From NCBI GenBank assembly GCA_015057755.1, contig SVDR01000022.1:1-30153 (forward strand): DNA of 30,153 nucleotides. The letters are read 5' to 3'. Source of the stretch: Lachnoclostridium sp. (GTDB taxonomy: Bacteria; Bacillota_A; Clostridia; Lachnospirales; Lachnospiraceae). Every line of letters begins with the position of its first letter. The stretch's first letter is position 1. Made by a program: the position numbers and the translations under genes. This document shows positions 1-7,720 of this stretch, one piece after another. Under the pieces are notes generated by a model, which was given only the letters and a program-made list of their open reading frames with translations, searched no databases and had not been told where the DNA came from.

Positions 1-221
1 CCCTGAAGACCGATCGCATTTAACATACCGCCGTAAACTTCTGTCACACGTGGTGTCGGGTTGCCCGGCCACGGAACATTTGCAATACCTTTTGTTACAA
101 CTGCACCAAGTTTATTTAAATCGATGGACTCACTAAATTCCATACCGGAACCGAATGTGCCGGAGCAAGTCATAACCGGATTCTTAAGCTCAATACCGGC
201 TAAATTTACTTTTGTATTCAT
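1..221 (-). CDS. pyrD: Dihydroorotate dehydrogenase, catalytic subunit (N-terminal part, cut by window edge)
   Basis: This is the first 73 codons of class 1B dihydroorotate dehydrogenase, which oxidises dihydroorotate to orotate in the cytoplasm during pyrimidine synthesis. The visible N-terminus begins [16 protein letters not shown] and continues with a CSGTFGSG segment and a VTKGI strand, the usual opening of the FMN-binding TIM barrel. The ATG at 219-221 has an AGGAGG site a few bases upstream. It lies 12 bases after the stop of pyrK, whose product is its partner in the PyrD2-PyrK2 complex that passes electrons to NAD+. The rest of the gene is outside the window. The pairing with pyrK supports the NAD-dependent B type rather than the fumarate-dependent A type. 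Confidence 0.93.
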   Translation of the reverse strand, partial: MNTKVNLAGIELKNPVMTCSGTFGSGMEFSESIDLNKLGAVVTKGIANVPWPGNPTPRVTEVYGGMLNAIGLQ

Positions 222-233
222 GCTTAGTCCTCC

Positions 234-1085
234 TTATTCTTTAATCTTAATTGTGTGGCATTTGCAGCCTTCTGTCTGGTGACCGCTTGCAATACGCTCT
301 CTCTGCTGATCTGTATTTAACAGCTCTACTACTTCTGCATTGAATACCGGACCATCTTTACAGATTCTTGTATTTCTTACGTTTGCGTGCTCGTCGATAT
401 CTTTTGTATGGCATACGCAGCCAAGACATGCGCCGATACCGCAGGCCATCTTCTCCTCAAGGGAGATCCAGCACTCGATACCGTTTTCAGCAGCATATTT
501 CTTTAATCCCATTAACATCGGAGTCGGACCACATGCGTAGATCACATCTGCTGTCAGACCGTTTGCTTTGATCGCGTCGATAACATTACCCTTTGTACCA
601 ACACTTCCGTCGTCAGAAGCGATCACTACTTCTGCAAATTTGCCGATTTCATCTGCAAGGAATGTCTCGGAGTCGCGGTAACCTAATACAGCGATCTTCT
701 CGCAGTCAAGGTTCTTTGCAAGCTCTAACATTGGCGGAATACCGATACCGCCGCCGATTAAGAATGCTTTCTTGTTCTGTAATGTAAATCCGTTTCCGAG
801 CGGTCCCATAATATCAAGCTTGTCGCCTGCGTTATACTGGGAAAACTCAAGAGTACCTGCACCTGCGATTCTGTATACAATGCGCAGTCTGCCATTTTCT
901 TTATCTGCCTCGCAGATACTGATCGGTCTTGGTAAAAGCTTGGACTGGTCGTTGGTGTAGACAGCGATGAACTGGCCCGGCTTTGCCTCTGCAGCCACTT
1001 CCGGAGCGTCTAACCACATGCTGTAAATTCCCTCAGCAAGTTTTTCCTGGCTGTGGATCGTTACATTCACTCTTTTCTGTGCCAT
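234..1085 (-). CDS. pyrK: Dihydroorotate dehydrogenase electron transfer subunit
   Basis: PyrK carries FAD and a [2Fe-2S] cluster and moves electrons from PyrD to NAD+. The protein is 283 residues from the chosen start. It has a ferredoxin-reductase-like FAD domain with an RPISI motif, an NAD-binding segment (LIGGGIGIPP), and a C-terminal cluster motif with Cys215, Cys220, Cys223 and probably Cys242. The reading frame is open upstream to 1112, but the ATG at 1083-1085 (MAQKRVNV) is preferred because AGGAGG lies about six bases upstream; this also removes a nine-residue extension. The gene sits between pyrF and pyrD in the same direction, so it is probably cotranscribed with them. Family assignment is firm. 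Confidence 0.95.
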   Translation of the reverse strand: MAQKRVNVTIHSQEKLAEGIYSMWLDAPEVAAEAKPGQFIAVYTNDQSKLLPRPISICEADKENGRLRIVYRIAGAGTLEFSQYNAGDKLDIMGPLGNGFTLQNKKAFLIGGGIGIPPMLELAKNLDCEKIAVLGYRDSETFLADEIGKFAEVVIASDDGSVGTKGNVIDAIKANGLTADVIYACGPTPMLMGLKKYAAENGIECWISLEEKMACGIGACLGCVCHTKDIDEHANVRNTRICKDGPVFNAEVVELLNTDQQRERIASGHQTEGCKCHTIKIKE

Positions 1086-1154
1086 GGTTTCCTCCTGTGT
1101 TGTGTATTTCATTTGCTATTTTATGTGCGGAACAAAATGCCCCTATTTTACAAT

Positions 1155-1185
1155 CTGCTGCCTAAAAGTAACTTCCAGGCAGCAG
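1155..1185 (-). other. Hairpin between pyrF and pyrK
   Basis: Nine bases at 1155-1163 (CTGCTGCCT) are perfectly complementary to 1177-1185, with a 13-base loop. On the minus strand the stem starts about 27 bases after the pyrF stop codon. The bases after it on the minus strand (ATTGTAAAATA) are not a U run, so a normal intrinsic terminator is unlikely. It may stabilise the pyrF part of the message or mark an RNA processing site. No PyrR-type binding motif was recognised. Confidence 0.5.
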
Positions 1186-1212
1186 AGTAATTTCGTCGTT
1201 TATTCGATTCTA

Positions 1213-2130
1213 TTAAAGAACGCTGTTGATATCAGCGATCATATCGATAACAGCCTGTCTGGATGCCTCTGCGAAATGCTCCGGTCCGAACTTGGAGTAT
1301 TTCTCCTGCTTGTAAGCAGCAATAATACCACGGGAGGAGTTAACGATAGCGCCAAGTCCGTCCTCGTTGAAGCAGTGCTTCAGATCCTGTGCTGTACCGC
1401 CCTGTGCACCGTAACCCGGTACAAGGAAGTATGTTCTCGGCATGAGCTTTCTTAAAATCTTGCTCATCTCCGGATATGTTGCGCCAACTACCGCACCAAC
1501 GTTGCTGTATGCGCCGTCCATGGAGGCATCGCCCCACTCAACAACCTTCTCAGCAACCAGCTCATAAAGCGGTCTGCCATCGATCAGTTTGTCCTGGAAC
1601 TCGCCGGAAGACGGGTTAGATGTCTTAACCAGTACGAAGATACCTTTATCCTGCTCGTTACATACGTCAACGAACGGTTTTACACCATCAGTACCGAGAT
1701 ACGGGTTAACTGTGATAAATTCTGTATTAAAACCGGAGCAGATGTTGCTGCCGACTTTCACTTTTCCAAGATGTCCAACTGCATATGCAGAAGATGTAGA
1801 ACCGATATCGCCTCTCTTAACATCACCGATTACAATGAGTCCCTTCTGCTGGCAGTACTCAACTGTCTTAGCGTATGCCTTTAAGCCTTCGATACCAAAC
1901 TGCTCATACATAGCGATCTGCGGCTTTACGGACGGGATTAAGTCATATGTGTGATCTACGATTTCTTTATTGAACTGCCATACTGCTTCTGCAGCGCCCT
2001 CTAATGTCTCGCCATACTCAGCAAATGCTTTCTGAACGATATGGGACGGGATATAGCCTAACATTGGATCAAGACCCACACAGATCGGCGCTTTTGTTTT
2101 CTGAATCTTCTGGACAAGCTGATTAATCAT
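1213..2130 (-). CDS. pyrF: Orotidine 5'-phosphate decarboxylase
   Basis: PyrF converts orotidine monophosphate to UMP, the last step of de novo UMP synthesis. The 305-residue protein is of the longer type 2 form; the short type 1 enzymes are nearer 240 residues. It begins MINQLVQKIQKTKAPICVGLDP. The active-site motif DVKRGDIG is present with Asp103, Lys105 and Asp108, and there is a C-terminal phosphate-binding stretch VPGYGAQGG. The ATG at 2128-2130 has AAGGAGG upstream. It is the first gene of the minus-strand run pyrF-pyrK-pyrD and has a strong promoter just upstream. Confidence 0.96.
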   Translation of the reverse strand: MINQLVQKIQKTKAPICVGLDPMLGYIPSHIVQKAFAEYGETLEGAAEAVWQFNKEIVDHTYDLIPSVKPQIAMYEQFGIEGLKAYAKTVEYCQQKGLIVIGDVKRGDIGSTSSAYAVGHLGKVKVGSNICSGFNTEFITVNPYLGTDGVKPFVDVCNEQDKGIFVLVKTSNPSSGEFQDKLIDGRPLYELVAEKVVEWGDASMDGAYSNVGAVVGATYPEMSKILRKLMPRTYFLVPGYGAQGGTAQDLKHCFNEDGLGAIVNSSRGIIAAYKQEKYSKFGPEHFAEASRQAVIDMIADINSVL

Positions 2131-2181
2131 AGTTTCCTCCTTAAACGTAGTTTTCTAACCTACAACACCTTATTCTTATAG

Positions 2182-2210
2182 ATTTTACCATATTCTGAAA
2201 GCAGTTTCAA
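2182..2210 (-). promoter_or_regulatory. Sigma-A promoter of the pyr operon
   Basis: On the minus strand, TTGAAA (2205-2210) and TAAAAT (2182-2187) are separated by 17 bases. The expected leader to the pyrF start is only about 45 bases. It holds a small bulged stem (GTAG-GTT / AACTAC) but no terminator, so attenuation in this leader is unlikely. Confidence 0.75.
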
Positions 2211-2228
2211 GAACAAAAAACAACTCAC

Positions 2229-2263
2229 AAAAAAATTCTTCTATTGGCACATCAATCTTGAAG
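2229..2263 (-). terminator. Probable terminator of the lrgA-lrgB-pepF-nitroreductase operon
   Basis: On the minus strand, about 18 bases after the nitroreductase stop, an imperfect stem (CTTC...GAAG outside, ATTG...CAAT inside) is followed by seven T residues. The stem is weak and has unpaired bases on one side, so efficiency may be modest. It lies just upstream of the pyrF promoter. Confidence 0.55.
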
Positions 2264-2280
2264 TAATCCGACAATTCCCA

Positions 2281-3048
2281 CTAGCTATGGAATACGAGTG
2301 TGCAAATATATTCACCGTTCTTATAGTTTTTCTTTGCGTACTGCTCTTCTGTCATGGTTTCCATGTTCATCCAAAACTCTTCTGCCGCCAGCATAATATG
2401 GCAGAGCATGATTCCCATATCAAAATGCCGCATTTTTATCAGCATCTTCGGCTGCGGGATCGCATCTTTTCTCATAAACACGTACACACGGTCTGCATAT
2501 ACAATAAAACGCCACGGCTGATTATTCAGGGAAGACGGTGCCATTCTGGCCGCCTTCAGGATTTTTTTCAGGTATTCGCCCGGTTCATCCTTGTAAGTAC
2601 AAAGACTTGCAAGCGGCTGACGGTGCGCTTCCTCCATATCACGGTACAATGTGCCTTCCGCATATCCAAAAGATATCACAAGGAACTGTTTCAGACCATT
2701 CTTCTCTTTCGGTCCGATCTTGGCACTGCCCAGATAGCATGTTCCAATCTCTTTTGTTGTCAGATAAAGCACAAGCTGCTCAGCCGCATAACCGGCACTG
2801 CGGTACGCACTCGGCGTATCTTCACAGTAAACGGCCAGATAATATGGTGCTTCCGCCTTTAACAGACCCTTGGCCTGACTTTTCTTTCCAAGATTTTCAA
2901 TGATGTCAAACTCCACTCTGCAGGAACCGTCCAGCGCCGACACATTCTCAATCATTTTTCTGATCTGATCCAGCAGTTCTGCCTCCAATGGCTCCATGAT
3001 ATATTTGCGTACAGAGCGGCGGTTAAAAATCGCTTCAAAAATATTCAT
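2281..3048 (-). CDS. Nitroreductase family protein (TM1586-like)
   Basis: A 255-residue FMN-dependent oxidoreductase of the nitroreductase superfamily. The N-terminus MNIFEAIFNRRSVRKY carries the typical RRSVRKY FMN phosphate-binding motif. A second motif, AARMAPSSLNNQPWRF, sits near residue 170 and resembles the internal FMN-contact segment of two-lobed TM1586-like proteins. The physiological substrate cannot be told from sequence. A TTG six bases upstream (3054) is in frame, but the ATG at 3046-3048 is preferred because the GGGGG ribosome site is then eight bases away. The gene starts 12 bases after the pepF stop and is probably the last gene of the lrgA operon. Confidence 0.85.
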   Translation of the reverse strand: MNIFEAIFNRRSVRKYIMEPLEAELLDQIRKMIENVSALDGSCRVEFDIIENLGKKSQAKGLLKAEAPYYLAVYCEDTPSAYRSAGYAAEQLVLYLTTKEIGTCYLGSAKIGPKEKNGLKQFLVISFGYAEGTLYRDMEEAHRQPLASLCTYKDEPGEYLKKILKAARMAPSSLNNQPWRFIVYADRVYVFMRKDAIPQPKMLIKMRHFDMGIMLCHIMLAAEEFWMNMETMTEEQYAKKNYKNGEYICTLVFHS

Positions 3049-3060
3049 TTTCAAATCCCC

Positions 3061-4854
3061 CTATTTGCAGGCTTCCAGTTCATCCAGAAGCGTTTCAAAT
3101 ACATCCAACGCCTCATTTACCACATCCGGCTTTTCCATATCCAGACCGCAAAGCTTCAAAAGCTCGATCGGAGTCATGGAGCAGCCGCCTTTTAAGAATT
3201 CAAAATATCCTTCTAATGTCTGTTTGTCTCCTGCCAGAATCTTTCCTGCCACAGCCGTAGCCGCCGCAAAACCGGTGGAATACTGGTATACATAGAACGG
3301 ACGGTAGAAATGCGGGATTCTCTCCCACTCAAAATCAATATCAGAATCTACGATCATGTCCTCACCAAAGTATTTTACATTGAGGTCATGGTACAGTTTG
3401 CAGAGTACGTCTTTTGTCAGCGGGGTTCCTTCCCAGCACATCTGGTGTGTTTTCCACTCAAACTCCGCAAACATCGCCTGACGGAAGAATGTTCCGCGGA
3501 ATTTTTCCAGCATCTGATTGATCAGGAACATCTTCTCTTCTTTTGATTTTGCATTTGCGATCAGATGACGGAGCATCAGGATCTCATTGCAGGTAGAGGC
3601 TACCTCTGCCACGAAAATCTTATAGTGTGCGTACGTTGCTTCCTGTTCATGGAAGGAATACCAGGAATGAAGAGAATGTCCCATCTCATGCGCCAGCGTA
3701 AGGGCGGAGCTCATTCCGCCATTGAAGCTCATCAGCACGTACGGATGTACGCCGTAGACACCGTTGGAATATGCACCGCTTCGTTTTCCCTGGTTTTCGT
3801 ATACGTCGATCCAGCGGCTTTCAAAGCCTGTCTTTAAAATGCCGAGATATTCTTCTCCCAGCGGTTTTAATCCTTCTAAGATCAACTGCTGCGCCTCTTC
3901 ATATGTGACTTTTTCGTCATAATCAGCCACCAGCGGAACGTAAAGATCATACATATGCAGTTCATCTACACCAAGCAGTTCCTTTCTGATCTTTACATAA
4001 CGATGAAGCAGATCCATACGGTCTTCCACTGCCTTTAAAAGATTGTCATATACAGACTCCGGAATCTCGTTGGCTGCCAGATAATATTCTCTGGACGAGG
4101 TGTATTTGCGAGTCTTGGCAAAGAAGCACGCCTGCTTCAGATTACTCTCATAAGTAGCTGCCACTGTGTTGGCAAACTGGCGGAACACGCTGTAAAATGC
4201 ATGAAACGCGTCTTCACGTACTCTGCGGTCTTTGCTTTCCAGCAAACGGATGTAACGGCCGTGAGTCACTTCAACTGTTTCCCCATTCTCACCTTCAATG
4301 ACCGGAAACTTAATGTCTGCATTGTTAAACAGACGGAAAATATTATTTGGCGCCTGAGCCACTTCCGACATGGCGCTTAAAATCTTCTCTTCTGCCTCCG
4401 ATAACATATGCTCTTTCCGTGCAAGGAGACGATTTAAAAGCAAACGGTAATGAGCCAGTTCTTCCGTTTCTAAAAATGCTTTCATGGTCTCTTCCGGAAT
4501 TTCCAGGATCTCCGGCTCTGCAAAAGAAGATGCTCCGCTTGCCTTCGTGGACAAGGTGGTCACTTTCGATAAAAGCGCCTGATATTCACCTACCGATGTA
4601 TCCTCATCGCTCTTCTGTCTCGCATAGGAAAACAGGCGGGCAAACATTTCATCCAGCTCCACATCAAATTTCAGGAACTCTGCCAGTCGTTTCGCGGAAC
4701 TTCCCAAGGTTCCTTTGAATGCACTGTAAGACTCAATTCGTTCTTCCACAGACTTTAACAGTTCCTCCAGGGCTTCCTGCGACGGAATCATATCTTCCAG
4801 ATTCCATTTATACTTTTCTTCAATCTCAGATCGTTTTTTTAACATTGCTGCCAT
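3061..4854 (-). CDS. pepF: Oligoendopeptidase F (M3 zinc metallopeptidase)
   Basis: This 597-residue cytoplasmic metallopeptidase of family M3B degrades short peptides, as PepF does in lactococci and bacilli. The zinc site HEMGH is at residues 389-393, and the third ligand is probably Glu417 in EVASTCNE, the pattern of the family. The N-terminal helical region begins KRSEIEEKYKWNLEDM, also characteristic. Length is normal (about 600). The ATG at 4854 is chosen because GAGG lies about six bases upstream; a second ATG at 4845 is possible. It starts 18 bases after lrgB and is followed closely by a nitroreductase gene, so all four genes are likely cotranscribed. There is no signal peptide. Confidence 0.96.
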   Translation of the reverse strand: MAAMLKKRSEIEEKYKWNLEDMIPSQEALEELLKSVEERIESYSAFKGTLGSSAKRLAEFLKFDVELDEMFARLFSYARQKSDEDTSVGEYQALLSKVTTLSTKASGASSFAEPEILEIPEETMKAFLETEELAHYRLLLNRLLARKEHMLSEAEEKILSAMSEVAQAPNNIFRLFNNADIKFPVIEGENGETVEVTHGRYIRLLESKDRRVREDAFHAFYSVFRQFANTVAATYESNLKQACFFAKTRKYTSSREYYLAANEIPESVYDNLLKAVEDRMDLLHRYVKIRKELLGVDELHMYDLYVPLVADYDEKVTYEEAQQLILEGLKPLGEEYLGILKTGFESRWIDVYENQGKRSGAYSNGVYGVHPYVLMSFNGGMSSALTLAHEMGHSLHSWYSFHEQEATYAHYKIFVAEVASTCNEILMLRHLIANAKSKEEKMFLINQMLEKFRGTFFRQAMFAEFEWKTHQMCWEGTPLTKDVLCKLYHDLNVKYFGEDMIVDSDIDFEWERIPHFYRPFYVYQYSTGFAAATAVAGKILAGDKQTLEGYFEFLKGGCSMTPIELLKLCGLDMEKPDVVNEALDVFETLLDELEACK

Positions 4855-4872
4855 AATCTACCTCACTCATAC

Positions 4873-5547
4873 TCAAATCAAACCGGAAACCAGCGGTACG
4901 ACTACCACGGTCATCAGACCTGCAACCGCAATGGACAGACTGCTCATAGCACCTTCCACTTCTCCAAGTTCCAGTGCCTTTGCGGTTCCGATCGCGTGGG
5001 ACGCGGTTCCGAGAGCCAGACCTTTGGCGATCGGCTCTTTGATCCCCACAAGCTTGAACCATGCTTCTCCGATAATGTTTCCAAAAATACCGGTCAGGAT
5101 AATGCTGACAATGGTAATCGTCACGATTCCGCCGGCCTCCTCTGAAACACCCATTCCGATCGCTGTTGTGATCGACTTTGGAAGCAGAGAAACATAGGAA
5201 ACATGATCCAGCTTAAACAGCAGGGACATCACAATAATGCTGGTTGCACTTGCCAGAACACCGGATGTAATTCCGATGATCACGGCTGCAAAATTCTTCT
5301 TTAACAGCTCCAGCTGTTTGTACAGCGGGATCGCCAGACAAACGGTTGCCGGTGTCAGGAAATAGCTGATATAAGAAGCGCCTTTATTGTACTCCGAATA
5401 AGGAATTCCGGTTCCAACCAGTAAGGCAATGACTAAGATCACTGCAACCAGCAGCGGATTGAGGATTCCCCATTTCAGTTTTTTCTTCAGCCACATTCCC
5501 ATCATATATGCGGCCACACTGATAAACACACCAAAATATAACGGCAT
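4873..5547 (-). CDS. lrgB: LrgB/CidB family membrane protein
   Basis: A 224-residue integral membrane protein of the LrgB family with several hydrophobic segments along its whole length, including the conserved region [21 protein letters not shown] (given here as its start and end: SLLPKS near residue 120, EEAGG near 140). LrgAB pairs were first described as holin-like modulators of murein hydrolase activity. More recent work ties them to pyruvate transport in Firmicutes and glycolate export in plant plastids. The start codon follows the lrgA stop with no gap, so the two are translationally coupled. Which substrate it handles here cannot be decided from sequence. Confidence 0.92.
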   Translation of the reverse strand: MPLYFGVFISVAAYMMGMWLKKKLKWGILNPLLVAVILVIALLVGTGIPYSEYNKGASYISYFLTPATVCLAIPLYKQLELLKKNFAAVIIGITSGVLASATSIIVMSLLFKLDHVSYVSLLPKSITTAIGMGVSEEAGGIVTITIVSIILTGIFGNIIGEAWFKLVGIKEPIAKGLALGTASHAIGTAKALELGEVEGAMSSLSIAVAGLMTVVVVPLVSGLI

Positions 5548-5907
5548 TTACTTTTCCTCCTTTTTCTGATGATGCAGAATCATCTCGGTTGTTTTTCCCG
5601 TAACCGTCATTACAACCAGCGTAGATACTGCAGAGATTACGATAAAAGGAATCAGAATGGAAGTCAGCTCCGTATATTTTTCAATCAGGCCAACGGCTGC
5701 CGGGACAAACATCAGCGGCATCATATCAAGCAGAAGATTTCCTGTAGTTGCTACATCCTCCAGCTTCACGATCTTTGCACATAAAAGTCCTAACAGTAAA
5801 AATAAACCGTACACACCGGCCGGAACCGGAAGCGGTACCAGTTCATTTAAAATCTCCCCTGCCATCGTAATACCGAAAATGATGGCCAGTTCTTTCAGAT
5901 ATTTCAT
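5548..5907 (-). CDS. lrgA: LrgA/CidA family membrane protein
   Basis: A 119-residue protein with about four membrane segments, matching the size and topology of the LrgA/CidA family. The conserved early motif (IMAGEILNELVPLPVPAGVYG region) is visible near residues 14-35; the LPVPAGVYG stretch is diagnostic. It is the first gene of a tight operon with lrgB, pepF and a nitroreductase, and has its own promoter at 5955-5983. LrgA is the small partner of LrgB in a two-component membrane transporter or holin-like complex. AAGGAGAAATG-type spacing supports the ATG at 5907. Confidence 0.92.
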   Translation of the reverse strand: MKYLKELAIIFGITMAGEILNELVPLPVPAGVYGLFLLLGLLCAKIVKLEDVATTGNLLLDMMPLMFVPAAVGLIEKYTELTSILIPFIVISAVSTLVVMTVTGKTTEMILHHQKKEEK

Positions 5908-5954
5908 AATTCATTTCTCCTTATAGCCCTGTCCAGCAGCGCATTTCTACAAAT

Positions 5955-5983
5955 ATCTTAACACTACCACACCAACTCGGCAA
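5955..5983 (-). promoter_or_regulatory. Promoter of the lrgA operon
   Basis: On the minus strand, TTGCCG (5978-5983) and TAAGAT (5955-5960) are 17 bases apart, about 48 bases upstream of lrgA. It is arranged back to back with the promoter of the acetyltransferase gene. Confidence 0.65.
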
Positions 5984-6006
5984 TACAAAAAAGTCTTATT
6001 TTTTTC

Positions 6007-6036
6007 TTGTGCTCGCCTCCGCTTCTGTACTATACT
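6007..6036 (+). promoter_or_regulatory. Promoter of the tandem acetyltransferase gene
   Basis: TTGTGC (6007-6012) and TATACT (6031-6036) with an 18-base spacer lie about 40 bases upstream of the ATG at 6077. Confidence 0.6.
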
Positions 6037-6076
6037 GGTATACAACGAAACATCATTTTACAAGGAGAATGACACT

Positions 6077-6781
6077 ATGCCGGCAACTGTTACTGCTACT
6101 TTAAATCCTCTCCAAAAAGCCCGCATTCAATCCATGAACGCTGCATTTCCGGTCGATGAAGCGGACTTGTTTGCCATTTTTGAGGTTGACGGGATCATTC
6201 GCTCCGCAGCCGCTTTTCTTCAGGAAGATGAAGAAACTTACGAATGCTATGCTTTTACCGAGCCGGATTTCCGCCGCCAGGGACTTTTTACAGAACTGCT
6301 GGATCTGGCAATTGACGAACTTCCGGAAGATACCGAATTTCTTTTTTACACGAATGGAACAGAGCCCGATACTCTGGCTGCCATAGATGCACTGGAAGCA
6401 GAACTTGTTCTTGAAGAGCATATGATGGAACTGGATTTAAACGACTGGATGATGCACCACAAACAATCATCGGAACATCCGGTTACAATGACACTTGCGT
6501 CAGAAGACGAAACCCTAACCCGCCGATATGCAGATACCTACGGCTCTGTCAATATCTCCGTATTCTCCTCTTATTATTACCTGTACGGATTCGAAATCCA
6601 GGAAGAGTATCGCGGCCAGGGTCACGGAAACCGCTTGTTCACTCAGGTTCTCCACGATCTTGCCATGCTAAAGCCCCTTCCGCTCAGACTTCAGGTTTCC
6701 GGTGAAAACACTCCGGCTGTCACTCTGTACAAAAAAACAGGATTCCAGATCACTGAAACCCTGTTTGGTTATCTTTATTAA
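6077..6781 (+). CDS. GNAT-family N-acetyltransferase with two GNAT folds
   Basis: The 234-residue protein appears to contain two GNAT modules. Each half has an acetyl-CoA pyrophosphate-binding motif A: PDFRRQGLF at about residues 62-71 and YRGQGHGNRLF at about 178-188. Both keep the R/Q-x-x-G-x-G/A signature, although the first is less canonical. Double GNAT proteins usually have one catalytic half and one structural half; the C-terminal half is the better candidate here. The substrate is unknown. AAGGAG lies nine bases upstream of the ATG. It stands alone, with a convergent neighbour starting 18 bases after its stop, so it is probably monocistronic. Confidence 0.85.
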   Translation: MPATVTATLNPLQKARIQSMNAAFPVDEADLFAIFEVDGIIRSAAAFLQEDEETYECYAFTEPDFRRQGLFTELLDLAIDELPEDTEFLFYTNGTEPDTLAAIDALEAELVLEEHMMELDLNDWMMHHKQSSEHPVTMTLASEDETLTRRYADTYGSVNISVFSSYYYLYGFEIQEEYRGQGHGNRLFTQVLHDLAMLKPLPLRLQVSGENTPAVTLYKKTGFQITETLFGYLY

Positions 6782-6799
6782 ATTGTAGATCCTCTGTCT

Positions 6800-7525
6800 T
6801 TAACCGCGGTCACGCTGGAACGGAGACGGAGGATTTTCTCTTTCGTCAATCTTCTCACGGATCCGCTGCATCCTGAGATCTGCCGCTGCAATCATCTCCG
6901 CACAAGCAGTCAGTTCCTCTATAATCTCGTCTGCATCGTCCAGATTCTTCTTGTACTTCATCTGATGATCTAAGCTTGCCCAGAAATCCATCGCCAGAGT
7001 TCGAAGCTGCACTTCCACGCGCATCTTCTTTTTACCATTGCTGAAATGGATCGGAACCTGAATGATCATATGATAGCTGCGGTAACCATTGGTCTTAGGA
7101 CTGCGGATATAATCTTTAACCATCAGAACATCCACATCATCCTGTCTTGCCAGCATATTGGCAACCGTATAAATATCATCTACAAACGAACAGATAACAC
7201 GAATACCTGCCACATCGTCCAGATTGTCGCTTACAGACTGAACATTGACCGGAAGACCTCTTCGTTTCAGCTTCTCAGTAATGCTGGACGGCTTTTTGAC
7301 ACGGGATTTGATCATCTGGATCGGATTGCGCTGGTTGCGAACTGCAAGTTCATCGTTCAGAACTTCCAGTTTGGTTTTCGTCTCCCTGATCGCACAGGTA
7401 TACATCATCATTAGTTCGCGAAACTGCTTCGCTTCTGCTATAAAACTATCTGGAATTTCGATTACTCCAGGGGCATTTACGGCGGACTGTACCAACTCGC
7501 CATTTGGGTTCATGTTGATATTCAT
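6800..7525 (-). CDS. Small alarmone synthetase, (p)ppGpp synthetase domain only
   Basis: A 241-residue protein with a RelA/SpoT synthetase domain and neither an HD hydrolase domain nor TGS/ACT regulatory domains, so it belongs to the small alarmone synthetases (YjbM/YwaC type, 200-260 residues). It would make (p)ppGpp from ATP and GDP or GTP. Visible motifs are KKPSSITEKLKRRG (substrate binding), DDVAGIRV, KDYIRSPKTNGYRSYH and EVQLRT. A roughly 40-residue N-terminal extension precedes the domain. The ATG at 7525 has an AAGAGG site. It has its own promoter, consistent with control by transcription, as known for this class. YjbM-like or YwaC-like subtype was not resolved. Confidence 0.93.
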   Translation of the reverse strand: MNINMNPNGELVQSAVNAPGVIEIPDSFIAEAKQFRELMMMYTCAIRETKTKLEVLNDELAVRNQRNPIQMIKSRVKKPSSITEKLKRRGLPVNVQSVSDNLDDVAGIRVICSFVDDIYTVANMLARQDDVDVLMVKDYIRSPKTNGYRSYHMIIQVPIHFSNGKKKMRVEVQLRTLAMDFWASLDHQMKYKKNLDDADEIIEELTACAEMIAAADLRMQRIREKIDERENPPSPFQRDRG

Positions 7526-7558
7526 TTGTACACCTCTTGTTCTGCTTATATTCCTTTT

Positions 7559-7587
7559 ATTATACCTTTAATTTTCAGATTTTACAA
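7559..7587 (-). promoter_or_regulatory. Promoter of the small alarmone synthetase gene
   Basis: On the minus strand, TTGTAA (7582-7587), a 17-base spacer and a perfect TATAAT (7559-7564) lie about 35 bases before the start codon. It diverges from the aminotransferase promoter. Confidence 0.72.
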
Positions 7588-7621
7588 TGATATAATCCTT
7601 AATTTTATATTAAATGCAAGC

Positions 7622-7650
7622 TTTACAAGTCCTCCAAAGAGTGCTATGAT
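7622..7650 (+). promoter_or_regulatory. Promoter of the D-amino acid aminotransferase gene
   Basis: TTTACA (7622-7627) and TATGAT (7645-7650) are separated by 17 bases. The leader to the ATG at 7721 is about 65 bases, and contains GGGAGATTATTCCC, a possible small hairpin, at 7668-7681. Confidence 0.6.
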
Positions 7651-7720
7651 TACTTTTGGGAGATTATTCCCGATTATCTTTTACATATCCTACATATGAG
7701 TTCCATGGAGGGAAAACAGT

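Noticed and set aside
2131..2181. PyrR-type attenuator in the pyrF leader
   Set aside because: The leader is only about 45 bases and shows no terminator/antiterminator pair and no recognisable PyrR motif.
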